Of a stretch of DNA of 64,000 bases, positions 9,682-18,500 are shown one piece after another; the first letter of the stretch is position 1; the number at the start of each line of letters is the position of its first letter. Position numbers and translations under genes: made by a program. The notes under the pieces are model-generated. The model searched no databases, was not told where the DNA came from, and saw only the letters and a list, made by a program, of their open reading frames with translations. Source of the DNA: Flavivirga spongiicola (GTDB lineage Bacteria; Bacteroidota; Bacteroidia; Flavobacteriales; Flavobacteriaceae); assembly GCF_030540825.1 (NCBI RefSeq), contig NZ_JAUOEO010000001.1:2701001-2765000 (forward strand). Reading direction: 5' to 3'.

Positions 9682-10212
9682 ATGGAAGCTTCAAAAGTTA
9701 TTCACGCTATTTATACGGATGATGATGTATTAATGTCTGCTGTTAAAAAAGTTAAGGCAGAAAAACATCACATTGAAGAGATATATACACCATTTCCGGT
9801 TCACGGACTAGACAAAGCCATGGGGTTAGCACCTACACGTATCGCTATTACAGCATTTATGTATGGTTTAGTTGGTTTAACAGTTGCTATCGTTATGATG
9901 AACTTCATTATGATTGAAGATTGGCCTCAAAATATTGGAGGTAAACCAAGCTTTAGTTATATAGAAAATATGCCAGCATTTGTACCAATTATGTTTGAGT
10001 TAACGGTGTTTTTTGCAGCGCATTTAATGGTGATAACGTTTTACTTACGTAGTAGAATGTGGCCATTTAAAAATGCAGAAAACCCAGATCCAAGAACTAC
10101 AGATGATCATTTCTTAATGGAAATAGCGGTTCATGGAAATGAAAAAGAGCTAGAAAGTTTACTAGCAGAAACTGGAGCAGTCGAAATTAATTTAATTGAT
10201 AAAGCGCATTAA
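9682..10212 (+). CDS. actD: Alternative Complex III subunit ActD (DUF3341)
   Basis: A 176-aa membrane protein that begins 9 bases after actC. It has a soluble N-terminal part typical of DUF3341 (ASKVIHAIYTDDDVLMSAVK, then IYTPFPVHGLDKAMGL) and two membrane helices (AITAFMYGLVGLTVAIVMMN and FVPIMFELTVFFAAHLMVIT). In the known complexes ActD is a small subunit that packs beside the NrfD-like subunits. Length and gene order fit. Confidence 0.94.
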   Translation: MEASKVIHAIYTDDDVLMSAVKKVKAEKHHIEEIYTPFPVHGLDKAMGLAPTRIAITAFMYGLVGLTVAIVMMNFIMIEDWPQNIGGKPSFSYIENMPAFVPIMFELTVFFAAHLMVITFYLRSRMWPFKNAENPDPRTTDDHFLMEIAVHGNEKELESLLAETGAVEINLIDKAH

Positions 10213-10219
10213 GAAAAAG

Positions 10220-10771
10220 ATGAAAAGCTTAATTAAAATATTAGTAGTAGCAGTCGTATTTGTAGCAGTATCCTGTAAAAAAGATTCAGCTCCAAACTAT
10301 CAATTCATGCCTAATATGTATGAGTCTGTAGGTTACGAAACGTATGGAGAAGCAGCGTTTCCTGATGGTGTAGAAGCACAGGTGCCTGTTGAAGGTACGA
10401 TACCAAGAGGGTATGTGCCTTTTGATATTGAAAATTCTAACGAAGGTTACCTGTTAGCTAAAGAGACATTAGTTAGCACTATAGATTCTACTCAGGTAGA
10501 TTTAGAAAGAGGAAAAGCATTATATGATATCTACTGTGGGATTTGTCACGGTAATAAAGGTAAAGGACAAGGAAAGCTTGTTAAGCGTGAAAAAATCCTT
10601 GGTATTCCTAGTTACGATGATGTAGGAAGAGCTATAACTGAAGGAAGTATTTACCATACTATTTATTATGGTAAAAACGCCATGGGTTCTTATGCAAACC
10701 AATTGAACGAAGAAGAACGTTGGCAAGTAGTAGCATACGTGTTGAAGTTAAAATCAGATTTAGAAAAGTAA
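10220..10771 (+). CDS. actE: Alternative Complex III subunit ActE, monohaem cytochrome c lipoprotein
   Basis: I choose the ATG at 10220 (7 bases after actD). The upstream start at 10196 would overlap actD and spoil the signal sequence. The protein begins MKSLIKILVVAVVFVAVSCKKD, a lipoprotein signal with lipobox VAVSC. A single haem motif CGICHG lies at about residues 106-111 and a distal Met candidate in NAMGSYANQL. It transfers electrons within the act complex, on the periplasmic face. Confidence 0.94.
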   Translation: MKSLIKILVVAVVFVAVSCKKDSAPNYQFMPNMYESVGYETYGEAAFPDGVEAQVPVEGTIPRGYVPFDIENSNEGYLLAKETLVSTIDSTQVDLERGKALYDIYCGICHGNKGKGQGKLVKREKILGIPSYDDVGRAITEGSIYHTIYYGKNAMGSYANQLNEEERWQVVAYVLKLKSDLEK

Positions 10772-10793
10772 GATTGATAAGATTATTATAGAT

Positions 10794-12146
10794 ATGTATA
10801 CATTTTCAAATAAATTAAAGACATTTTCTATCATTCTAATGGTTTTAGGATTATTAGGTGTTGGCTATGGTTTTATAACATCTCATAAATCTTTTGAAGA
10901 AGTTGAGCACTTGCTTACAGAAGAAGCGCATCATGGTGGCGGACATGGAGAAGAAGCTGGACACGCTGCTCCAAGTAACGATGCACATGCAACCGATACT
11001 CATGGTGATGAAGCACACGCAGAAGTTGATGAGCACACAAAACATGTGGAGCATGTTCAACATCAAATAGCAAACAGACCTTGGTCTGCACTTTATGTTG
11101 CAGCCTTTTTCTTTATGATGATTGCATTAGGAGTATTGGCATTTTATGCCATTCAAATTGCATCACAAGCGGGGTGGTCTCCTGTATTATTTAGAGTAAT
11201 GGAGGGGATTACAGCTTACTTGTTACCTGGTGCTTTAATTGTATTAATTATTGCGGTTGCATCTGGTACTATAGGACATTATAATTTATTTGTTTGGATG
11301 GACCCTGAAGTCGTTGCTCATGATAAGTTGATTCAAGGTAAAACAGGATGGTTAAATATCTGGGGATTTGCCATTAGAGGATTAATATTTATAGGGGGAT
11401 GGAGTTTATATCGTCACTTCGCACGTAAATTCTCAATTGCACAAGATACAGCAGAAGATAAGAGTAACTTTAAAAAGTCTTTCCGTATCTCGGCAGCATT
11501 TTTAGTATTCTTTATTTATACAGAATCTATGATGTCTTGGGATTGGATTATGAGTGTAGATCCACACTGGTTCTCTACCTTATTTGGATGGTATGTGTTT
11601 GCAAGTATGTTTGTAAGTGGTATTACAGTGATTGCTTTAATTACCATGTACTTAAAAACAAAGGGACAGTTAGAGTTTGTAAATGAAAATCATTTACATG
11701 ATGTTGCTAAATTTATGTTTGCATTCAGTATTTTTTGGACTTACCTATGGTTCTCGCAATTCATGTTGATTTGGTATTCTAATATCCCAGAGGAGGTAAC
11801 CTATTTTGTAACACGTTTCCAAGATTATAAATTACCATTCTTAGGTATGGTAGTCATGAATTTTGTATTTCCAATATTAATGTTAATGAATGCCGATTAC
11901 AAACGTATTCCTTGGTTTGTTGTTATGGCAGGATTGGTAATATTAGCAGGTCATTATATTGATATTTTCAATATGATTATGCCAGCTACAGTTGGTGATA
12001 GATGGTTTATAGGAATTCCAGAAATAAGCTCAATATTATTATTTGCTGGATTATTCATATTTGTAGTATTTACCGCTTTAACCAAAGCACCATTACTTGT
12101 AAAAGGATATCCTTTTAGAAAAGAAAGTGAAGAATTTCATTATTAA
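10794..12146 (+). CDS. actF: Alternative Complex III subunit ActF (NrfD-like membrane protein)
   Basis: A 450-aa polytopic membrane protein of about ten helices, the second NrfD-like subunit of the complex. After the first helix there is a periplasmic loop very rich in His, Glu and Ala (HHGGGHGEEAGHAAP and onward to about residue 90), which could bind metal but may be only a flexible spacer. Characteristic segments include SMMSWDWIMSVDPHWFSTLFGWYVF and FWTYLWFSQFMLIWYSNIPEE. It is followed after 30 bases by coxB. Confidence 0.93.
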   Translation: MYTFSNKLKTFSIILMVLGLLGVGYGFITSHKSFEEVEHLLTEEAHHGGGHGEEAGHAAPSNDAHATDTHGDEAHAEVDEHTKHVEHVQHQIANRPWSALYVAAFFFMMIALGVLAFYAIQIASQAGWSPVLFRVMEGITAYLLPGALIVLIIAVASGTIGHYNLFVWMDPEVVAHDKLIQGKTGWLNIWGFAIRGLIFIGGWSLYRHFARKFSIAQDTAEDKSNFKKSFRISAAFLVFFIYTESMMSWDWIMSVDPHWFSTLFGWYVFASMFVSGITVIALITMYLKTKGQLEFVNENHLHDVAKFMFAFSIFWTYLWFSQFMLIWYSNIPEEVTYFVTRFQDYKLPFLGMVVMNFVFPILMLMNADYKRIPWFVVMAGLVILAGHYIDIFNMIMPATVGDRWFIGIPEISSILLFAGLFIFVVFTALTKAPLLVKGYPFRKESEEFHY

Positions 12147-12176
12147 TTAAGATATAAATAAAGACGAACGATAACA

Positions 12177-13244
12177 ATGACTGCTTTATTAACAATTATA
12201 GTTTTAGTATTTATTTTAGTAGCCATTTGGCAAATGGTAAAGATTTTCGATCTAGCACAGGCTAAAAACGAAAATTCTCAAGTTGCTACCGATAAGGATA
12301 ACACAATAAATGCATATTTAATGATGGGCTTTTTAGCTTTCATTTATGTCATTACTATTGTATGCTTTGTAAAATGGGGTGATTTGCCATTAATGTCGAA
12401 TTCAGCTTCAGAGCATGGTCCGACTATTGATAATTTGATGGTTATCTCTATGGTAATTATCTTTATAGTACAGACGATTACACAGTTCTTATTACACTAT
12501 TTTGCTTATAAATATAAAGGTGAAAAAGGAAAAAAAGCATTATTCTTTGCAGATAATAATAAACTAGAAGCTATTTGGACGATCATTCCAGTAATTGTTT
12601 TAGCCGGTTTAATTATTTATGGATTAAATACCTGGATTAATATCATGGGTATAGATGAGAGTGATGACCCTTTAGTAGTTGAGTTATATGCACAGCAGTT
12701 TAACTGGAAAGCTAGATATGGCGGTGCAGATAATACTCTAGGAAAAGCGAATGTACGTTTAATTGATATTGATCGTGCTAACATATTAGGTTTAGATGAA
12801 GCTGATCCTAACGCACAAGATGATGTCATTACTACCGAGTTACATTTACCAGTAGGAAAGCCTGTATTATTCAAGATGCGTTCTCAAGATGTATTACACT
12901 CGGCTTATATGCCACATTTTAGAGCCCAAATGAATTGTGTGCCTGGAATGATTACACAATTTGGTTTCACGCCAACTGTCACTACGGCAGATATGCGAGA
13001 AACATCTCAGATGAAAGAAAAGGTTCAAAATATTAATAGAATTAGAGTAGAAAATAGTAAACCTCTATTAGCTAAAGGCGAAGAACCTTTAGAGCCTTAC
13101 GAATTTGATTATATATTATTATGTAATAAAATTTGTGGGAAGTCTCACTACAATATGCAAATGAAGATAGTTGTAGAAACTCAAGAAGAATATGATGCTT
13201 GGATAAAAGAGCAAAAAGCATTCAAAAACTCTCTAATTAACTAA
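12177..13244 (+). CDS. coxB: Cytochrome c oxidase subunit II
   Basis: Subunit II of the aa3-type oxidase carries the CuA site that takes electrons from the cytochrome c domains. The 355-aa protein has four membrane segments, two more at the N-terminus than the classical subunit II. The CuA ligands are visible: a His in DVLHSAYMPHF and the CNKICGKSHYNM motif (Cys-x3-Cys-x3-His-x2-Met). Position after actF fits the ACIII-aa3 supercomplex known in Flavobacterium. No cytochrome c domain is fused at the end. Confidence 0.96.
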   Translation: MTALLTIIVLVFILVAIWQMVKIFDLAQAKNENSQVATDKDNTINAYLMMGFLAFIYVITIVCFVKWGDLPLMSNSASEHGPTIDNLMVISMVIIFIVQTITQFLLHYFAYKYKGEKGKKALFFADNNKLEAIWTIIPVIVLAGLIIYGLNTWINIMGIDESDDPLVVELYAQQFNWKARYGGADNTLGKANVRLIDIDRANILGLDEADPNAQDDVITTELHLPVGKPVLFKMRSQDVLHSAYMPHFRAQMNCVPGMITQFGFTPTVTTADMRETSQMKEKVQNINRIRVENSKPLLAKGEEPLEPYEFDYILLCNKICGKSHYNMQMKIVVETQEEYDAWIKEQKAFKNSLIN

Positions 13245-13272
13245 TTTTAAAAGATAAAAACGATATAAGATT

Positions 13273-15066
13273 ATGTCAGCACACGCAGATACTCACGCAC
13301 ACGACGACGACCACGGACATCATCATAAAGAAACGTTTGTAACTAAATATATATTTAGTCAAGACCATAAAATGATTGCTAAACAGTATCTTATTACTGG
13401 TACTATTATGGGCGTTATTGGGGTATTAATGTCTTTGATGTTTCGTATGCAAATCGCATGGCCAGAAGAGCCTAATGTATTGTTTGAGGCATTATTAGGT
13501 AAATGGGCACCAGATGGTGTTATGGATGCAGATATTTATTTAGCATTAGTTACCATTCATGGTACCATTATGGTATTCTTCGTATTAACTGCTGGTTTAA
13601 GTGGTACATTTAGTAACTTATTAATTCCGTTGCAAATTGGTGCGCGCGATATGGCATCAGGTTTTTTAAATATGGTATCTTATTGGTTATTCTTCTTATC
13701 AAGTGTCATCATGGTAATATCCTTATTCGTTGAAGCAGGACCTGCAGCGGCAGGATGGACCATCTATCCACCATTAAGTGCTTTACCTATGGCTCAAGGA
13801 GGTTCAGGTATGGGAATGACGCTATGGTTAGTATCTATGGCTATATTCATAGCATCTTCATTATTAGGATCCCTTAACTATATTGTTACAGTAATTAACT
13901 TACGTACAAAAGGAATGTCTATGACAAGACTGCCTTTAACCATTTGGGCATTTTTTATTACAGCTGTTATTGGTGTTATATCTTTCCCAGTCTTATTATC
14001 TGCAGCCTTATTATTAATAATGGATAGAAGTTTTGGAACATCATTCTTTTTATCAGATATATTCATTCAAGGAGAAGTACTGCATTATCAAGGAGGATCT
14101 CCAGTATTATTTGAACATTTATTTTGGTTCTTAGGGCACCCAGAGGTATATATCGTCATATTACCGGCAATGGGTCTAGTATCCGAAATTATGGCATCCA
14201 ATTCGCGAAAACCAATTTTTGGATATCGTGCTATGATTGCTTCCATATTGGCAATTGCATTTTTATCTACAATCGTATGGGGTCACCATATGTTTATTTC
14301 TGGAATGAATCCATTTTTAGGATCTGTATTTACATTTACAACATTATTAATTGCGATTCCGTCAGCGGTAAAAGCGTTCAACTGGATAACCACCCTCTGG
14401 AAGGGTAACTTACAAATGAACCCCGCGATGTTATTCTCAATTGGTTTTGTTTCAACATTTATAACAGGAGGTTTAACAGGAATTATTCTAGGAGATAGTG
14501 CTTTAGATATTAATGTACATGATACCTATTTTGTAGTAGCTCACTTCCACTTAGTAATGGGAATATCTGCATTGTATGGTATGTTCGCAGGAATTTATCA
14601 TTGGTACCCTAAAATGTTTGGAAAGATGCTTAATAAAAACTTAGGTTATATCCACTTCTGGATCACGGCTGTTTGTGCTTATGGTGTATTTTTTCCAATG
14701 CACTTTATAGGTATGGCAGGATTACCACGTCGTTATTATACAAATAGTAATTTCCCTTTATTTGACGATTTAGCTAATGTAAACGTTATTATTACCATAT
14801 TTGCTTTAATAGGAGGAGTGGTGCAAATCGTTTATTTATATAACTTCTTTAGTAGTATTTTCTTTGGAAAAAAAGCAACACAAAACCCATGGAAATCTAC
14901 AACACTAGAGTGGACTGCGCCTGTTGAACATATGCATGGAAACTGGCCAGGTGAAATTCCACATGTACACCGTTGGGCTTATGATTATAGCAAACCAGGG
15001 CATGATGTAGATTTTGTTCCTCAAAACGTCCCTTTAAAGGAAGGAGAGGAAGAGCTACAACACTAG
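13273..15066 (+). CDS. coxA: Cytochrome c oxidase subunit I
   Basis: The catalytic haem-copper subunit, 597 aa, twelve-helix type. Seen: the CuB/haem motif HPEVYI at about residue 290 (His-Tyr cross-link pair, a type A oxidase feature), HHMFISGMNP, and DTYFVVAHFHLVMG with the haem ligands. The N-terminus is His/Asp-rich (SAHADTHAHDDDHGHHH). It is the last gene of the act-cox operon; strong hairpins follow. Subunits III and IV and the assembly genes are 42 kb away at 57-61 kb. Confidence 0.97.
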   Translation: MSAHADTHAHDDDHGHHHKETFVTKYIFSQDHKMIAKQYLITGTIMGVIGVLMSLMFRMQIAWPEEPNVLFEALLGKWAPDGVMDADIYLALVTIHGTIMVFFVLTAGLSGTFSNLLIPLQIGARDMASGFLNMVSYWLFFLSSVIMVISLFVEAGPAAAGWTIYPPLSALPMAQGGSGMGMTLWLVSMAIFIASSLLGSLNYIVTVINLRTKGMSMTRLPLTIWAFFITAVIGVISFPVLLSAALLLIMDRSFGTSFFLSDIFIQGEVLHYQGGSPVLFEHLFWFLGHPEVYIVILPAMGLVSEIMASNSRKPIFGYRAMIASILAIAFLSTIVWGHHMFISGMNPFLGSVFTFTTLLIAIPSAVKAFNWITTLWKGNLQMNPAMLFSIGFVSTFITGGLTGIILGDSALDINVHDTYFVVAHFHLVMGISALYGMFAGIYHWYPKMFGKMLNKNLGYIHFWITAVCAYGVFFPMHFIGMAGLPRRYYTNSNFPLFDDLANVNVIITIFALIGGVVQIVYLYNFFSSIFFGKKATQNPWKSTTLEWTAPVEHMHGNWPGEIPHVHRWAYDYSKPGHDVDFVPQNVPLKEGEEELQH

Positions 15067-15169
15067 CCAGTAGCAAATACAATTTTTTAATTGAAAAGAA
15101 TTCTCCGAGGCTCAGTCTCGGGGTTTCCGTTGAAATTGTCATTCCCGTGAAAACGGGAATCTAAATAAA

Positions 15170-15212
15170 AGAATTTCGGGTTTTGATCAAAAAGGTCAAA
15201 ACCCGAAATTCT
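15170..15212. terminator. Perfect 17-bp hairpin
   Basis: AGAATTTCGGGTTTTGA and its exact reverse complement, separated by 9 bases. It could be a terminator or a small inverted-repeat element. T-rich sequence follows only weakly. Confidence 0.6.
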
Positions 15213-15219
15213 TTATTAT

Positions 15220-15262
15220 AAAAGCCAAAGCCTTTCTAAATTAGAAAGGCTTTGGCTTTTAG
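15220..15262. terminator. Strong bidirectional terminator after coxA
   Basis: A 20-bp perfect inverted repeat (left arm AAAAGCCAAAGCCTTTCTAA) around a single base, ending in TTTT on one side and starting with AAAA on the other. Confidence 0.85.
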
Positions 15263-15386
15263 TATTTTATCTTCTTTTCTTTTTGTTTCAAGTAGGGTTT
15301 TTATTACACATGTATTTTGTAAGTGACTATTTACCTCTTAAAAACAAGTATAAAAAGCTTGAAACACCGCCAATACGCAGATTTTA

Positions 15387-15464
15387 TCGACGAAATGTAA
15401 AATAATTCACAAAAAGTCGATGAAATACAAAAATATCCGTTAAATTGCACGCTGAATAAATTTG
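15387..15464 (+). promoter_or_regulatory. Candidate regulatory box and -7 box before the T9SS triad
   Basis: TCGACGAAATG at 15387 and TCGATGAAATAC at 15417 are spaced exactly 30 bases. The second copy continues into ACAAAAATATCCGTTAAAT, which resembles sequence at 23470 before the other T9SS substrate gene. A -7 match TAAATTTG lies at 15457-15464. Function is inferred. Confidence 0.45.
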
Positions 15465-15546
15465 TGAAAAACTTTCCTGTAAAATATTTGGTGAATTTTA
15501 CACGTCTTATTCTGAACTAACTAGATATGAATCTAAATTTTCAATT

Positions 15547-18500
15547 ATGAAAACAACACTACTATTTAGAAATGTGTTCTTAAATACATTCTATATTTTA
15601 CTGTTATTATGTGCTTCATTGTCGGTTTCTGCACAATGTCCTACGATAGCAGATCCAACTCCGCCAGCTATTTGTGATGCATCTGGATTTACTTTTAATG
15701 ATTTGAATACTTATGCAACAGATGGAGGTAATGGCATACGTTGGTATGCTGTCCCAACAGGAGGAACTGCTTTTAATCCGGGAGAGTTTGTTTCACAAGG
15801 AACCTATTATGCTGATGATGACTCTGGTACCTGTGGTTTCAGAGAATCCATATTTATAGACTTTACAGTAGATCCAACAGGACAGAATTTAGATGCTAAT
15901 TATTGTAGTAATGAAAATATAGATTTTCAAGATTACATAGATAATGTTTTACAATCGGGTATTCCGCCAGGGGGTAGTGTTGAAATTTATTATAGCTTTG
16001 ATCTTGTTAACCAAGTAGCTCCAGCTACCTTATTCCCTAATGGCCTAACAAATTTGGCTATAGTATTCGTAGCTGCCGGTGGGGTTTGTAAAAGTCAATT
16101 TGAGACTTCCAGAGTAGGTGTGTTCGCTTCACCGCAAGACCCAATGCCTGATCTTATACAGGCGTTTTGTGCCAATGCAATCCCTACACCTACAGTGGGT
16201 AGTTTACAAACGGGTACTCCGGCTACTAATTTTAATTGGTATTCAAGCCTTGATGCTTTTGATAATCCAATAGAAGCATCAAAATTATCATCATCAGACC
16301 CATTAACAAGTGGTATATATTATATTCAAATAGATGATGGTTCTTGTACAAGTAACGCGGTGGCAGTAACCGTAAATGTAGATGTTCCGGTAGATGCAGG
16401 ATCATCAGATACTTTACGATATTGTGAAGATAATATTCCAGCTGCAGATTTTAATCTATTTGATGAATTAGGAGGGTTTCCACAAACAGGAGGTAATTGG
16501 ACTACTAATTCGTCCTTAGCAATAACAAATGGACACTTAGGAACAGTAAATATCTCAACTTTAATTGCAGGGACATATGTTTTTACTTATACAATCTCTG
16601 GTGGTGGTGCTTGTCCAGATGGAATTTCAACCGTAACAATTATAATTTCGCCTATATTATCCTCAGGAACGCCATCAGGAGCAAACCGAACATTTTGTGT
16701 GTCCGGCCTACCTTCAAATTTTGACTTAATGACGTTGTTAGATACTGATGCAGACCTCGGAGGTGTATGGACAGAAGGACTTTCCAGCTCAGGTACGGTT
16801 GTTCCATCATCCATAGATTTAACCACTGGAGCTTTTACTCCTGCAAGTAGCCCATATAATTTTACATACTCACAGAATACTACAACGCCTTGTCCGGAAG
16901 ATTCTACAACGATTCAAATTGTAGTATTGGCAGATCCTAATGCCGGAACTGCTACAAACGATACATTTTGTGAAAATGCATTGATAGCAAATTATAATCT
17001 GTTTAATGCCTTAGATGGATCTCAAGATAATAATTTAGGAATTTGGACAGATGCTACCAACGCAACAATATCGGATCCTTTAAATTTAGATATTACGAGT
17101 TTTACTGTAGGAGGAAGTCCATATACTTTTAATTATACAATTGATAATGGAACTTGTTCTGATACAGAAACGATAAGTATAACAATAGAAGATGCGCCCA
17201 ATGCAGGGACAACTACAAATCCAAATGCCTTTTGTTTATCAGATATCACACCGGGGCAGACATTAGACCTATCAGATTATTTAAGCGTCGATGCAGATCC
17301 AGGGGTTTGGAGTGATGATACGCCTTCAAATCGATTATCAGGAAGCATTGTAACGTTAGATGGTCTGCTACCAGGAACAACATATAGTTTTACATTCGAT
17401 GTAACTGCATTCCCTGGTTGCGATACACCTGAAATGCCAACTGTTTTAATAACAATTAATGCACAACCAGATACAGGAGCAGCAGATCCAGCAATTTATT
17501 GTGAAAATGATCTCGCATTAAATAACACAGCTTTTGATTTATTTACGCTTTTAACTGGAACAGTAGATGCGGGAGGGCAATGGTACTTAGGTACAGACTC
17601 TGCAGGCACAATGATTTCCAATGTCCTAGATTTAAATACACTAACAAATATACAGGTATATGATTATACTTATAGTATTACAGATATAAACGGATGTATA
17701 AATAGTACAACAACAAGTATAACGATAGAAGATGCACCGAATGCAGGAACAACGACTAACCCGAATGCCTTTTGTGTAGCGGATATTACATCGGGGCAAA
17801 CGTTGGATTTATTAGACTATTTAAGTGTGGATGCAGATCCGGGAATTTGGATAGACGATACGCCTTCCAATCAATTAACGGGAAGTACTGTGCGTTTAGA
17901 TAATCTACTACCGGGAACAACATATAGTTTTACATTCGATGTAACAGCCATAGATGGCTGTGATGCACCTGAAATGCCAACTGTTTTAATTACAATTAAT
18001 GCACAGCCCAATACGGGAACAGCTGACCCAGCAACTTATTGTGAAAATAATCCTGCGTTAAATAATACCTCTTTTAATTTATTTACGCTTTTAACAGGAA
18101 CAGTAGATGCAGGAGGGCAATGGTATTTAGGTACAGACACGACAGGAACGGCGATCACTAACATTTTGGATTTAAATACACTTACCAATATTCAAGTATA
18201 CAATTATACTTATAGTATTACAGATATAAATGGATGTACCAATAATACAACAACGAGCATAACGATAGAAGATGCACCGAATGCAGGAACAACGACTAAC
18301 CCGAATGCCTTTTGTGTAGCGGATATTACACCGGGGCAAACGTTGGATTTATTAGACTATTTAAGTGTGGATGCAGATCCGGGAGTTTGGATTGACGATA
18401 CGCCTTCCAATCAATTAACGGGAAGTACTGTGCGTTTAGATAATCTACTACCGGGAACAACATATAGTTTTACATTCGATGTAACAGCCATAGATGGTTG

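Larger units (their letters stand above)
15067..15546. other. Terminator-rich intergenic region and upstream region of the T9SS triad
   Basis: No gene seen. It contains a weak hairpin CCGAG/CTCGG (15105-15121), a palindrome TCATTCCCGTgaaaACGGGAAT (15140-15161), two very strong hairpins listed separately, and a pair of TCGAYGAAAT repeats 30 bases apart (15387 and 15417) before a -7 box. Confidence 0.7.

Noticed and set aside
10196..10219. Upstream start of actE inside actD
   Set aside because: It would add a basic stretch before the lipoprotein signal and overlap actD; ATG 10220 fits the lipobox distance.
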